A stretch of 64,000 nucleotides of DNA from Micromonospora citrea (lineage in GTDB: Bacteria > Actinomycetota > Actinomycetes > Mycobacteriales > Micromonosporaceae): NCBI RefSeq assembly GCF_900090315.1, contig NZ_FMHZ01000002.1, positions 1,280,501 to 1,344,500 on the forward strand. The letters run 5' to 3'. The notes under the pieces were generated by a model, which made no database searches, had not been told where the DNA came from, and saw only the letters and a list, made by a program, of their open reading frames with translations. How positions within the stretch are numbered: position 1 is the first letter of the stretch; every line of letters starts with the position of its first letter. Of the stretch, positions 1 to 8,303 are shown piece by piece. The position numbers and the translations under genes are program-made.

Positions 1-2
1 GA

Positions 3-200
3 CGCAGCCGGCTCGGACGGTTCATCACGATGACCGCCCTGCCCGGCGACCGTGAGGCGCTGATCGCCAACGCGCGTGACAACGACGCGCCGGCGGACAT
101 CATCGCCGAGCTGGAGCGGCTGCCCGAGGGCACCCGTTACCAGACGGTCTCCGAGGTGTGGGCGGCGCTCGGCCACAAGAACGAGACGACCCGCTGGTGA
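3..200 (+). CDS. DUF2795-like small protein, 5' end cut by window
   Basis: Partial gene whose start lies before the window; 65 codons are visible in this frame. The visible protein contains a segment reading DREALIANARDNDAPADIIA followed by a Leu/Pro turn and a YQTVSEVW helix. This fits the DUF2795 pattern of two short helices with a conserved LxxLP turn. An internal ATG at 30 would give a 56-aa product, but the frame stays open upstream and the family usually has residues there. The function of the family is unknown; in actinobacteria it is often found beside stress proteins, and here an SRPBCC protein follows 52 bp downstream. Confidence 0.6.
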   Translation, partial: RSRLGRFITMTALPGDREALIANARDNDAPADIIAELERLPEGTRYQTVSEVWAALGHKNETTRW

Positions 201-252
201 CCGGATCCCCGCACGATCCGGCCCGACACCGGCGGACGAAGGAGGATGCCTG

Positions 253-714
253 ATGAGTGGCGTTACCGAACACGTGGACGTCGCCGTACCGGTGCGCACC
301 GCGTACGACCAGTGGACCCAGTTCGAGGAGTTCCCCCACTTCATGGAGGGGGTGCGGGAGGTCCGGCAGCTGACGGACACGATGACCCACTGGACCGTCG
401 AGATCGCCGGCGTCAAGCGCGAGTTCGACGCCGAGATCACCGAGCAGCTCCCGGACGAGCGGGTCGCCTGGCGCTCGACCGGCGGCACCAACCAGGCCGG
501 GGTGGTGACGTTCCACCGGCTGGACCCGGAGAACACCCGGGTGACCCTGCAGTTGGAGTTCGAGCCGCACGGCGTGGTCGAGCAGGCCGGCGACAAGCTG
601 GGCATCGTCGACCGGCGTGCCAAGGGCGACCTGGAGCGGTTCAAGCAGTTCATCGAGCGGCGCGGTCAGGAGACCGGCGCCTGGCGCGGCAAGGTCGACC
701 GGCCGCAGCCCTGA
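253..714 (+). CDS. SRPBCC family (polyketide cyclase/dehydrase-like) protein
   Basis: A 153-aa protein with the START/Bet v1-like fold signature: an N-terminal strand (TEHVDVAVPV), a WTQFEEFPHFMEGVREVRQL helix-strand segment, a central strand beginning THWTVEIAG and a long amphipathic C-terminal helix (residues about 115-138). Proteins of this family bind hydrophobic ligands in a deep cavity; the ligand here is unknown and no catalytic residues can be assigned. The start is chosen at ATG 253 because GAAGGAGG lies 8 bp upstream, while the longer frame from 76 has arginine-rich shadow sequence. It may be cotranscribed with the DUF2795 gene before it. Confidence 0.85.
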   Translation: MSGVTEHVDVAVPVRTAYDQWTQFEEFPHFMEGVREVRQLTDTMTHWTVEIAGVKREFDAEITEQLPDERVAWRSTGGTNQAGVVTFHRLDPENTRVTLQLEFEPHGVVEQAGDKLGIVDRRAKGDLERFKQFIERRGQETGAWRGKVDRPQP

Positions 715-875
715 TCCCCACCCCCCGGGCACGAACTCCGATGGCCGCCGGCTCGCCCGGCGGCCATCGCCGCGCGCGGACAGCGGCCGTCGCCGTGCGG
801 GGATGGCCGGCATCGCCGCGCGCGGACAGCGGCCGTCGCCGTTTGCGGGCGGCGGGCCCGGGTACCGCGATCGGT

Positions 876-1136
876 ATGACCGACGAGAACAAGGTGTGGC
901 GGGACGAGGAACGGACTCCCCTGCAGGAACTGGACCGGGCCGTCGCGCGTTCGACCCTGGACGGCCAGGCCGACGACGTGACGGGCAACGACGCCGGTGA
1001 GGAGGCCGCGTTCGGGCACGGTCCGGAGGCGGTGGACCGCGGCGGGCAGGCCGCCGGGACCGGCCGCGAACCGACCGACCCGGAGCGCACCTACCGGCCC
1101 TCCACGACCGGCCGGACCGGCCCCGACACGATGTGA
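876..1136 (+). CDS. hypothetical hydrophilic protein
   Basis: An 86-aa, highly charged, Gly- and Asp-rich protein (starts MTDENKVWRDEERTPLQELD) with no membrane segment or recognisable domain. The N-terminal 25 residues look helical and the rest looks disordered. The ATG at 876 gives a protein with normal acidic composition, whereas upstream extension is arginine-rich shadow. The Shine-Dalgarno site is poor. I do not recognise a family. A direct repeat occupies 722-865 upstream, where CGCGCGGACAGCGGCCGTCG occurs twice. Confidence 0.5.
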   Translation: MTDENKVWRDEERTPLQELDRAVARSTLDGQADDVTGNDAGEEAAFGHGPEAVDRGGQAAGTGREPTDPERTYRPSTTGRTGPDTM

Positions 1137-1255
1137 GCCGTGGCGGGCCGGCGCCCCGGCCCGCCCACCTCGCCGGACCCGGCCGATCGAGGCCCTCGTC
1201 GCTCCGCTGAGGGCTGGTCGACGGACGCTCAAAACTCCCCGACGCGCCGCTCAGA

Positions 1256-1371
1256 CCGCTCGACGCGCCACTCGAGGCAGCTCAGGCCGCTCGACGGACG
1301 TTCGCCACTCAGGGCCGCTCAGTCCGCTCGACGCGCCACTCGAGGCCGCTCAGGCCGCTCGACGGACGTTC
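1256..1371. repeat. 48-bp direct repeat, two copies
   Basis: Positions 1256-1303 and 1324-1371 are the same 48-bp sequence with one mismatch. They start CCGCTCGACGCGCCACTCGA and end CGACGGACGTTC. Shorter, diverged versions of the same CTCGACG motif continue on both sides (about 1215-1410), so this is a decaying tandem array. It lies between a + strand small gene and the 3' end of the MFS gene, where it may act as transcribed 3' sequence of both. Confidence 0.8.
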
Positions 1372-1390
1372 AAGCCCTTCGACGCGCCGT

Positions 1391-2626
1391 TCAGGGCCGC
1401 TCGACGGGCCGGCGGTGCGCGGATGGGCGGGGGCGCGCCGGCCGGCGGCTGCCCGCCGCGTGCAGGGCCAGCAGGGCGAGCGCGAGCACGACCAGCGCCG
1501 GTCCGAGAAGCTCGACCGAGGTGTTGCCGAGCAGCACGCCGATTCCCGCCGGCACCAGTGCCCCGCCCAGCCCCGCCGCGGCGATCTGGAGCCCGATCGT
1601 CCGGTCCGCGTGCGCCGCACCGACCCGGTCGACGGTGGTGAGGGTGAGCAGCGGGAAGACCGGGGCGGCGGCGAACCCGACGACGAAGAGCCCGCCCACG
1701 GCCAGCCAGGCCGGGGCCGGGACCGCGACCAGGACCGCGCCGGCCGCCATCCCCACCAGGCTGCCCCGCAGCACCAGCCCGGCGCCCAGCCGCTCGGCCA
1801 CCACGCCCTGGACGACCCGCCCGACGAAGAGGCTTCCCCAGTAGCCGGACACGCACACGCCGGCCACCGCCGCGCCGAGACCGCGTCCCTCGGTGAGCAG
1901 CAGGAACGCCCAGAGCCCCGCGGCCACCTCGATCGCCACGTAGACGGCGAAGGCCAGCGCCCCGATCCAGACCGCCGGCAGGCGCAGCGTCTCGCGTACC
2001 CGCGTGGCGGCGGGCGGGGCGACGGGCGCCGCGCCGGCCGACCCGCCCGCCGGGGCGCGGTCCCGCCAGGCCCGGACCGTCAGCGCGAACGCGGCGGCCA
2101 GGGCGACCTGGGCCGCCGCCACGAGGCCGTACCCCCAGCGCCAGGAGAGCCCCGCGCTGAGCGCGCCGGTCATGATCAGCGGTCCGAGCGCCACCCCGAG
2201 CCCGAAGAACGCGTGCATCCAGTTCATGTGCCGAGGGCCGAAGGCGCCGGCCGCGTACGCGTTGAGCCCGGAGTCGATCGCGCCGGAGCCCAGGCCGAGC
2301 ACCAGGGCGCAGCCCACCATCAGGGCGAGCCCGGGGGTCACCGCGTAGCCGGTGAGGGCGAGACTGGCCAGCAGGGTGCTGCCGGCGAGCAGCCCTCCGA
2401 CCCCGAGTCGGGCCAGCGTGAAGCCGGCCAGCACGCTGGAGGTGAGGTAGCCGGCGGTGCCGGCGGTGCCGGCGGTGAGCACCAGGCCGACGGCCTCGGT
2501 GGGCACGCCGAAGTCCGCCCGGATCGACGGCCACCCCACACCGATCAGCCCGTCGGGCAGGCCTAGGCTGACGAAGGCGAGGTAGGCCAGCAGGAGCAGC
2601 GAGGCGCGGGGCGGGGTGGTGGACAC
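1391..2626 (-). CDS. MFS transporter
   Basis: A 411-aa integral membrane protein with about 11-12 hydrophobic segments and the MFS two-half layout. A conserved motif around residues 20-33 (LGLPDGLIGVGWPSIRADFG) resembles the first loop of the FucP/sugar-permease-like group. Small, Gly/Ala-rich helices dominate. The substrate cannot be told from sequence. The start is taken as GTG 2626 (protein VSTTPPRASLLLLAYLAF), preceded by AGGA about 8 nt upstream; the longer frame adds a charged, non-homologous tail. It stands alone, divergent from the small membrane gene at 2781. Confidence 0.8.
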   Translation of the reverse strand: MSTTPPRASLLLLAYLAFVSLGLPDGLIGVGWPSIRADFGVPTEAVGLVLTAGTAGTAGYLTSSVLAGFTLARLGVGGLLAGSTLLASLALTGYAVTPGLALMVGCALVLGLGSGAIDSGLNAYAAGAFGPRHMNWMHAFFGLGVALGPLIMTGALSAGLSWRWGYGLVAAAQVALAAAFALTVRAWRDRAPAGGSAGAAPVAPPAATRVRETLRLPAVWIGALAFAVYVAIEVAAGLWAFLLLTEGRGLGAAVAGVCVSGYWGSLFVGRVVQGVVAERLGAGLVLRGSLVGMAAGAVLVAVPAPAWLAVGGLFVVGFAAAPVFPLLTLTTVDRVGAAHADRTIGLQIAAAGLGGALVPAGIGVLLGNTSVELLGPALVVLALALLALHAAGSRRPARPRPSAHRRPVERP

Positions 2627-2780
2627 GGACGACCATCCTGCCCGCCGACGTCCACGCCGCCCACGCGCCTCCCCCGTCAGGGCGAAAAGTCTGGTCCGGA
2701 CGGCCGGGGAAACGGACAGCTCATCCAGAATCGGCCGTTCGGCTGACGGCAACGCCCGGGTAGCGCGCAAGACTTTCGGG

Positions 2781-2993
2781 ATGCAACAGGGCTCCGGCTT
2801 CCTCTCCACGCGTCAGCGTCGCCTGGCTTGGCTCGGCTTCCTCCTCGCCGCCCTCCAGGCTCCCGTCTCCGCCAAGCTGGTCTCGGACGACTCCTGGTTG
2901 TTCAGCCTCTGCGTGGCGCTCATGGTGGCGACAGTGATCATCGCCGACGACGCGGCCCGGCGCCGCCCGGCCGACGCGCGCCAGCTGGACTAG
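2781..2993 (+). CDS. small two-helix membrane protein
   Basis: A 70-aa protein with a basic N-terminus and two hydrophobic segments (residues about 16-30 and 40-57) ending in an Arg-rich tail. The ATG at 2781 follows weak purine sequence. No family is recognised. It ends 11 bp before the stop codon of the convergent TetR gene. Confidence 0.5.
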   Translation: MQQGSGFLSTRQRRLAWLGFLLAALQAPVSAKLVSDDSWLFSLCVALMVATVIIADDAARRRPADARQLD

Positions 2994-3004
2994 CCCGCGC
3001 GGGA

Positions 3005-3577
3005 TCAGGTCGGCTTGACGGCGATCGCGCCGTCGACCGTACGCAGGATCAGGCGCAGAACCTCGTGCCGGGAGGCACCGGTCTCGGCCAGGTAGGCCCA
3101 CCCGGCGTACAGCTGTGACCAGACCAGGCTCTGCACCCAGTCCGCCGGCAGCTCCGGGTCGATGGTCCCGTCCCGGTGGCCGCGCTCGACCATCGCGGCG
3201 AACTCCGGGTCGCAGCCGTCCGGCCCGTCGGTGGCCGGGCCGGCGGTGAGCCCCGGCTCGGTGAAGATCAGCGAGAGCAGGCTGCCGAGGTCGAAGTACT
3301 CCTGGCAGAGCCGGTGCACCGCCGAGGCGCCGGTGCCCTCGGCCATCCGCGCCTGGGCCGTGGCGCGGGCCAGCCGGGCACTTCCCTCGGCGCCGACGGC
3401 GGCCAGCAGCTCCGCGCGCTCGGCGAAGTAGCGGTGCAGGGTCGTCCGGCCCACGTCGGCGGCGGCGGCGATGTCGCCGAGGGAGGCGGCGGGATTGCGC
3501 CCCAGCACCTCGATGGCCGCGTCGACGATGGCCTGGCGGGTCCGGGCCCGGCTGCCGGACACCTGCGCGTCGGTCAC
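3005..3577 (-). CDS. TetR/AcrR family transcriptional regulator
   Basis: A 190-aa regulator with an N-terminal helix-turn-helix (residues about 8-52: TRQAIVDAAIEVLG, then SLGDIAAAADVGRTTLHRYF) and a C-terminal helical ligand domain typical of TetR repressors. GTG 3577 is chosen because the protein then begins just before the DNA-binding domain; the alternative start at 3643 would run through the putative operator. It is divergent from the ABC exporter gene at 3651. A perfect 7-bp inverted repeat lies between them, so it probably represses that exporter and perhaps itself. Confidence 0.85.
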   Translation of the reverse strand: MTDAQVSGSRARTRQAIVDAAIEVLGRNPAASLGDIAAAADVGRTTLHRYFAERAELLAAVGAEGSARLARATAQARMAEGTGASAVHRLCQEYFDLGSLLSLIFTEPGLTAGPATDGPDGCDPEFAAMVERGHRDGTIDPELPADWVQSLVWSQLYAGWAYLAETGASRHEVLRLILRTVDGAIAVKPT

Positions 3578-3614
3578 GCGGCGAGGATAGCAACTACTCG
3601 TTCCGGCATATCGC

Positions 3615-3643
3615 TTGACCGTCATGGAACGCCAATGTTCCAT
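3615..3643 (+). promoter_or_regulatory. Putative TetR operator and promoter of the ABC exporter
   Basis: ATGGAAC at 3624-3630 and GTTCCAT at 3637-3643 form a perfect inverted repeat with a 6-bp spacer. TTGACC at 3615-3620 has the form of a -35 box, and the repeat would cover the -10 region (TTCCAT about 17 bp downstream), a classic place for a repressor. It lies between divergent tetR and ABC genes. The operator role is inferred from position and symmetry. Confidence 0.6.
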
Positions 3644-3650
3644 TCAGGGC

Positions 3651-5504
3651 ATGACTTCATCCGATCCGGCGCTGCCCCGACTGCGTACGCTCGCGTCGTT
3701 CCTCACCCCGCACAAGCGGACGATGTTCCTCGGGCTGGGGTTGGGGCTCGCCGCGAACGCGGCCGGGCTGGCGACGCCGATGGTCACCAAATGGGTCCTC
3801 GACACGCTGGGCACGGGCGGGTCGATGGCCCGCCCGATCGGGGCCCTGCTGGCGCTCGTCGTCGTCGGCGCGGCCATCTCGCTGTGGCAGTGGCGGCTGC
3901 TCGGGACGCTGGCCGAGCACATCGTGCTCGACGCGCGGGCCTCGATCGTCCGGCACTACTTCCGGGCCCGCGTCGGCGACCTGCAACGGCGGCCCACCGG
4001 CGAGCTGGTCACCCGCGCCACCTCCGACACCCAACTGCTGCGCGAGGCGTCCGGCAGCATCGTCGGGCTGGTCAACGCCGGCATCGCACTGGTCGGCACG
4101 CTCGTGCTGATGGGCGTGCTCGACCTGTTCCTGCTGGGCTGCACCATCGTGGCCGTGCTGGTGGTCGCGGCGGTGATGGGCGCGCTCATGCCGCGCATCG
4201 CGACGGCACAGGCGGCGGCGCAGGAGTCGATGGGCCGGCTCGGCGGCGCGCTGGAGGGGGCGCTGCGCGCCATCCGGACGGTCAAGGCCAGCCGGGCCGA
4301 GGCCCGGTCGGCCGAGCGGATCGTCGCCGACGCCCGGCAGGCTGCGGCCCACAGCGTACGGGCGGCCCGGGTGACCGCGTCGGTCTGGACGATCGCCTGG
4401 ACGGGAATCCAGCTCGCGGTGATCGCGATCCTGGGCATCGGCGCCTGGCGGGCCCAGCGCGACCTGCTGGAGATCTCCAGCCTGATCGCGTTCCTGCTGT
4501 ACACGTTCCAGCTCATGGGGCCGATCACCGAGCTGACCCAGAACACCACGGCCCTGCAGGCCGGCATCGCCGCGGCGGGGCGGATCCGCGAGGTCGAGAC
4601 CATCGCGACCGAGCCGGCGGGCCCGGTCCCCCGCCCGGCGGGGCACCCGCGGGCACCGGGCGCGCGGCAGCCGGCCCAGGCCGGCGACGCGGTGCTGGTC
4701 TTCCGCGGCGTCACCGCCCGCTACGGCCCGGACGCGCCCGAGGCGGTACGCGACGTCGACCTGGTCGTCCCCCGGCGCGGACACACCGCGATCGTGGGGC
4801 CCTCGGGGGCCGGCAAGACCACGCTGTTCTCGCTGGTCCTGCGCTTCCTGGAGCCCGAGCGCGGGCAACTGCTCCTCGACGGCCGCCCCTACGCCGAGCT
4901 GGGGCACGACGAGGTGCGGGCCCGGCTCGCGTACGTCGAGCAGGAGACCCCGGTCGTGCCCGGCACCATCCGGGACAACCTGCGGTTCACCCACCCCGAC
5001 GCCACGGAGGAGGAGATCCGCGCGGTGCTGCGCGCGGTCCGACTCGACGACAAGATCGATTCGCTGCCGGAGGGCCTGGACACCTCGCTGTCGTCGACGG
5101 AGGTGTCCGGCGGGCAGCGCCAGCGGATCGCGCTGGCGCGGGCGATGCTGCGTACCCCCGACGTGCTGCTGCTCGACGAGGCGACCGCGCAGGTCGACGG
5201 GCTGACCGAGGCGGCGCTGCAGGAGTGCGTCCGGCAGCGCGCGGCGCTCGGCGCCGTGGTGACCATCGCGCACCGGCTCTCCACCGTGCTCGACGCCGAC
5301 CGGATCGTGGTGATGGAGCACGGCCGGATCCGGGCCCAGGGCACCCACGCCGAACTGCTGGCCGGCGACGACCTCTACCGTCGGCTGGTCGCGGCGCTGC
5401 GCATCGCGGCCGAGGAGCACGCGGTGCCGGCCGACGCCCCGGCGGTGCCGGCCGACGACCACACGGCGGTGGCCGGCGAGCACACGGCGGCGGCCCGCGG
5501 ATGA
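3651..5504 (+). CDS. ABC transporter, fused permease and ATP-binding protein
   Basis: A 617-aa ABCB-type half-transporter that should act as a dimer in the cytoplasmic membrane. An N-terminal six-helix exporter domain (residues about 20-320) is followed by the nucleotide-binding domain. The Walker A motif GPSGAGKTT is at 383-391, the signature VSGGQRQR at about 485-492, Walker B VLLLDEAT at about 504-511, and the switch histidine is in TIAHRLST. A poorly conserved Pro-rich linker (about 322-343) joins the domains. The last 30 residues contain a short Ala/Pro/His repeat (VPADAPAVPADD). The start ATG 3651 lies just after the operator. The substrate is unknown; drug or lipid export is the usual role. 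Confidence 0.9.
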   Translation: MTSSDPALPRLRTLASFLTPHKRTMFLGLGLGLAANAAGLATPMVTKWVLDTLGTGGSMARPIGALLALVVVGAAISLWQWRLLGTLAEHIVLDARASIVRHYFRARVGDLQRRPTGELVTRATSDTQLLREASGSIVGLVNAGIALVGTLVLMGVLDLFLLGCTIVAVLVVAAVMGALMPRIATAQAAAQESMGRLGGALEGALRAIRTVKASRAEARSAERIVADARQAAAHSVRAARVTASVWTIAWTGIQLAVIAILGIGAWRAQRDLLEISSLIAFLLYTFQLMGPITELTQNTTALQAGIAAAGRIREVETIATEPAGPVPRPAGHPRAPGARQPAQAGDAVLVFRGVTARYGPDAPEAVRDVDLVVPRRGHTAIVGPSGAGKTTLFSLVLRFLEPERGQLLLDGRPYAELGHDEVRARLAYVEQETPVVPGTIRDNLRFTHPDATEEEIRAVLRAVRLDDKIDSLPEGLDTSLSSTEVSGGQRQRIALARAMLRTPDVLLLDEATAQVDGLTEAALQECVRQRAALGAVVTIAHRLSTVLDADRIVVMEHGRIRAQGTHAELLAGDDLYRRLVAALRIAAEEHAVPADAPAVPADDHTAVAGEHTAAARG

Positions 5505-5569
5505 CACATCGGCCGGGACTGTCGAACTGATGTCGCAAACGAATCACTTCACTCGGCCGGACGCCGCCC

Positions 5570-5880
5570 CGGCCTGAACACCACCCGGCCCGAACCCGTG
5601 ACACCACCCCGGCCCGGACCCGTGACACCACCCCGGCCCGGACACCGGCCCATGCCCTGTGCCACCATCCCGGCCCGGACACCATCCCGGCCCGGACACC
5701 ACCTCGGCCCGGACACCACCTCGGCCCGGACACCACCTCGGCCTAATACCGCCCCGACCTGTGACACCTACCCGCCCTGGGCACCAGCCCGGCCCGACAC
5801 CACCTCGACCTGGACACCGCCTGGGACCTGTGACACGGGCCTGACCCTCGCACCAGCGTGGCCTGGACACCGCTTGATGT
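5570..5880. repeat. minisatellite, 17-bp unit and variants
   Basis: The core is four consecutive 17-bp units, CGGCCCGGACACCACCT or close variants, at 5671-5738. Longer diverged units containing CCCGTGACACCACCC extend on both sides. All six frames are open over much of it because the unit is stop-poor, giving low-complexity Pro/Thr or Gly/Arg translations that I do not accept as genes. The 5505-6169 interval holds no gene I can support. Confidence 0.8.
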
Positions 5881-5960
5881 CACAGACGACTCAGCTCGAC
5901 AGCGCCATACGAGCGCCCGCCGCCCCGCCAGCCGCCGCCCGATCCGCAGATACCTCCGGC

Positions 5961-6023
5961 CCGAACAGACCGAACGACCCGAACGACCCGAACAGCCCGA
6001 ACGACCCGAACAGCCCGAACAGG
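5961..6023. repeat. 9-bp tandem repeat, seven units
   Basis: Seven head-to-tail 9-bp units alternate between CCGAACGAC and CCGAACAGC. A short GGCGGTTCCAG repeat follows at about 6058-6085. The array would encode Pro-Asn-Asp/Ser repeats on the + strand, but no start, ribosome site or flanking domain supports translation. Confidence 0.75.
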
Positions 6024-6169
6024 ACCCAAACAGGCCGGACGGCACGAGGCGGTCCAGGGCGGTTCCAGGGCGGTTCCAGGGCAGCCCGAACGGCACGGAA
6101 CGGCCGAACGGCGCGGGGGCTCCGCGCGGCCCGGGACGATCCGCGGCCCGAGGGCGACGCGAGGGCCCG

Positions 6170-6619
6170 TCAGCGCAGCTCGTCGGGGCGCGCCTCGTGG
6201 CCGGGGTGGCCTCGGGTGCGCCGCCGCTCCTTCATCTCGGCCTCGTAGAGGTGCCGCCGGCCGCCGACCAGCTCTTCCCGGGCGGCCCGGTCGAGGTCGC
6301 GGAAGAGGGCGTAATACCCGTCGTCGAAGTCCTCGACGATCTGGAACGTCCACCGGCCCGCGATCACGTTGCGTCCCAGCAGCTCGGCGTCGATGCGCTC
6401 GGCGATGTGCGGGTGCCCGGCGGCGCGGAACATCTCCACCGCGTCGTCGAGCATCAGGTCGGCGTGCCCGACCAGTTGGTGCAGCGAGTAGAGGTGACCG
6501 CGGACCCGCTCGACGCACTCCAGCGCCTCGCTGAGCTTGCCGAGCGCGGCCACCGTCTCGTCGCTGACTCCGGCGGGCCGACGGTGCCCTTCGTCCGGTC
6601 CGTCCACGTCCTGTCCCAT
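6170..6619 (-). CDS. hypothetical helical protein
   Basis: A 149-aa soluble protein. Residues about 20-60 form a helical segment (VAALGKLSEALECVERVRGH), and an aromatic stretch includes GRWTFQIVEDFDDGYYALFR. The C-terminus is Arg/Glu/His-rich. The ATG at 6619 is preceded by CGGAGGAA, which fixes the start. I do not recognise the family. It is divergent from the gene at 6782 and ends next to the minisatellite block. Confidence 0.7.
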   Translation of the reverse strand: MGQDVDGPDEGHRRPAGVSDETVAALGKLSEALECVERVRGHLYSLHQLVGHADLMLDDAVEMFRAAGHPHIAERIDAELLGRNVIAGRWTFQIVEDFDDGYYALFRDLDRAAREELVGGRRHLYEAEMKERRRTRGHPGHEARPDELR

Positions 6620-6781
6620 CCGTTCCTCCGCGGTGTCGGCTGCGCCCCTGCGGGCGGTTCTCCTCCTGCCCCGCCCGCCTCGGACCAATCCTGACGGGCC
6701 GGGTTGACCGATCGGTGGAGGACCAAAAACCCGCGACCGGCCGAGGTCGGCCCGGGGTTCGGCCGGATAGCCTCGTTCCCC

Positions 6782-7159
6782 ATGCGTGTGCCGTTCAACC
6801 GGGTCGAGGCCCGTTCCGCCGCCAGTTCGGCGCGAGCCACCCTGGCCCTGCTGTCCACCTCGGTCGGCACCGGAGGGCTCGCCGCCGCCGCCGCGTCGCC
6901 GGGGCTGCTCGCCCTGGTCGACCAGCACGCCGCCGCGGTACGGGAGAGCCTGGACGGCGACCGGCGGCCGCTGAGCGCCGCCGCGCTCGCGGGCTACGCG
7001 GAGGGCGTCCGCGCCGCCGCGCTGGAGCACGGCTGGCAGCCGCCGGGGGCGCCGGTCGACTGGTCCGAGCCGGACTGGCTGCTCACCCGTCTGCTCGCGG
7101 TCTGCGCGCTGGCCCGCTCGCTGGGCACCCCGGTGCCGGGCCCGCTCCCCCGCGTCTGA
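6782..7159 (+). CDS. hypothetical protein, DUF6401-like
   Basis: A 125-aa Ala/Leu-rich protein with a pattern seen in small Micromonosporaceae proteins: an ARATLALLSTSVGTGGLAAA stretch, LLALVDQHAAAVR, and a final tryptophan-rich part (HGWQPPGAPVDWSEPDWLLT). I associate this with the DUF6401 group, but only from memory of its general look, so the family name is tentative. There is no signal peptide or confident membrane helix. The ATG at 6782 is preferred over the longer frame from 6704. Confidence 0.6.
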   Translation: MRVPFNRVEARSAASSARATLALLSTSVGTGGLAAAAASPGLLALVDQHAAAVRESLDGDRRPLSAAALAGYAEGVRAAALEHGWQPPGAPVDWSEPDWLLTRLLAVCALARSLGTPVPGPLPRV

Positions 7160-7190
7160 TCCGAGTCGCCGCCGGGGTCCCCCGGCACGA

Positions 7191-7226
7191 CGGAGGGGCG
7201 CCCGCCGACTCGCGGACACCCCTCCG
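7191..7226. terminator. hairpin between convergent genes
   Basis: CGGAGGGG at 7191-7198 pairs with CCCCTCCG at 7219-7226. It lies between the 3' ends of two convergent genes (7159 and 7248), so it probably serves both strands. There is no T-tract, as is usual in this group. Confidence 0.6.
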
Positions 7227-7247
7227 GGCTCGCCGTCACCGGCGCGG

Positions 7248-8114
7248 TCAGCGGCGGAACTGCTGGGTCTCGTCGCTGACGTTCCCCGACTGGTAGGTGC
7301 CGCGCCCGGCCGTCGTCGCGGACTCCTGCCCGCGCGGCATGACCTCGGTGCGCTCGGCGGCCGTCCGGTCGGCCATCTGCCGACCGACGTCCATCTGGCC
7401 GGCCTCCCGGGCCCGGCGGTGCTCCTGCACCGCCCGCGACTCCTCGGCCATCCGGTTCAGCCAGCCGTCCCAGCGGCTCTGCATCGGCTTCACCAGACCA
7501 CCGCCGACACCGACGATCAGGATGCCGGCCACCGTGGCGAGCACCGCGATCAGCACCGGAGTCGTCACCGTGGTGGCGATGCCCACCTGGTTCAGCGCGG
7601 CGATCACGCCCAGCGCGATGATGAAGACCGCCGCCAGATCGGCAAGGACCTTGCCGTACGAGAGACCGCCCAACGCCCCGGTGACCAGATCCCGGACGGC
7701 GCTGGCGATCGCCGCGGCCACGACGATGATGACGATCGCCACGAAGGCGCGCGGCAGCCAGGCGACCACGCCGCTGATCAGGTCACTGATCGCGTTGGGT
7801 CCCCACACCCCGAAGGCGAACTGCAGGGTGAACAGCAGCACGGTGTAGTACGCCAGTTTCGCCAGGATGTCGCTGGCGTCGTACTTGGTGCGTTCCAGCG
7901 CGCGCTTGATGCCGCCCCGTTCCACCGCCCTGTCGAAGTTGACCCGTTCCAGCGCCGCGTCGACGATCTTCAACACGGCTCTGGCGATGAGCCATCCGAC
8001 CACGAGGATCGCGATGAACGCGATGGCCCGCGGTATGAACAGCAGCACCGACCTCCACATGTCGGCCACGGCGTCGCCGATGTCGACCTGCCTGACCGCG
8101 AGGGTTTCCGGCAT
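7248..8114 (-). CDS. mechanosensitive-channel-like (CmpX/TM-helix) membrane protein
   Basis: A 288-aa protein with about five membrane segments: SVLLFIPRAIAFIAILVVGW (about 17-36), LAYYTVLLFTLQFAFGVW, AFVAIVIIVVAAAIASAV, VLADLAAVFIIALGVIAAL and TPVLIAVLATVAGILIVGVG. The repeated helix with basic loops matches the conserved TM-helix repeat of CmpX-type relatives of MscS. The cytoplasmic tail (about 225-288) is charged and Gln/Arg-rich. The ATG at 8114 follows AGGAGGG. The likely role is membrane-tension or osmotic sensing, known only for the wider family. It is divergent from the phosphatase gene at 8304. Confidence 0.8.
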   Translation of the reverse strand: MPETLAVRQVDIGDAVADMWRSVLLFIPRAIAFIAILVVGWLIARAVLKIVDAALERVNFDRAVERGGIKRALERTKYDASDILAKLAYYTVLLFTLQFAFGVWGPNAISDLISGVVAWLPRAFVAIVIIVVAAAIASAVRDLVTGALGGLSYGKVLADLAAVFIIALGVIAALNQVGIATTVTTPVLIAVLATVAGILIVGVGGGLVKPMQSRWDGWLNRMAEESRAVQEHRRAREAGQMDVGRQMADRTAAERTEVMPRGQESATTAGRGTYQSGNVSDETQQFRR

Positions 8115-8303
8115 GATGTCCCTCCTGTCGCATGGACTGCGCCGCGCGCTTACCCGGTCACCGACGCGGCACGCCGTACCGGTCCCCGACTTTTTCCCGA
8201 CATGGCATGGCAGACCAGCCCTGACCTGCCCGAACGTTCGCCGCCCGCGACGCGCGGGGCATGATCGGAAACAGGTGCCGGGCGGTCCGGTTAGGCTGCG
8301 GTC

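Noticed and set aside
5598..6248. A long Pro/Thr- and then Pro-Asn-rich open frame over the minisatellites.
   Set aside because: The frame exists because the repeats lack stops in most frames. There is no ribosome site, no domain and no flanking gene structure.
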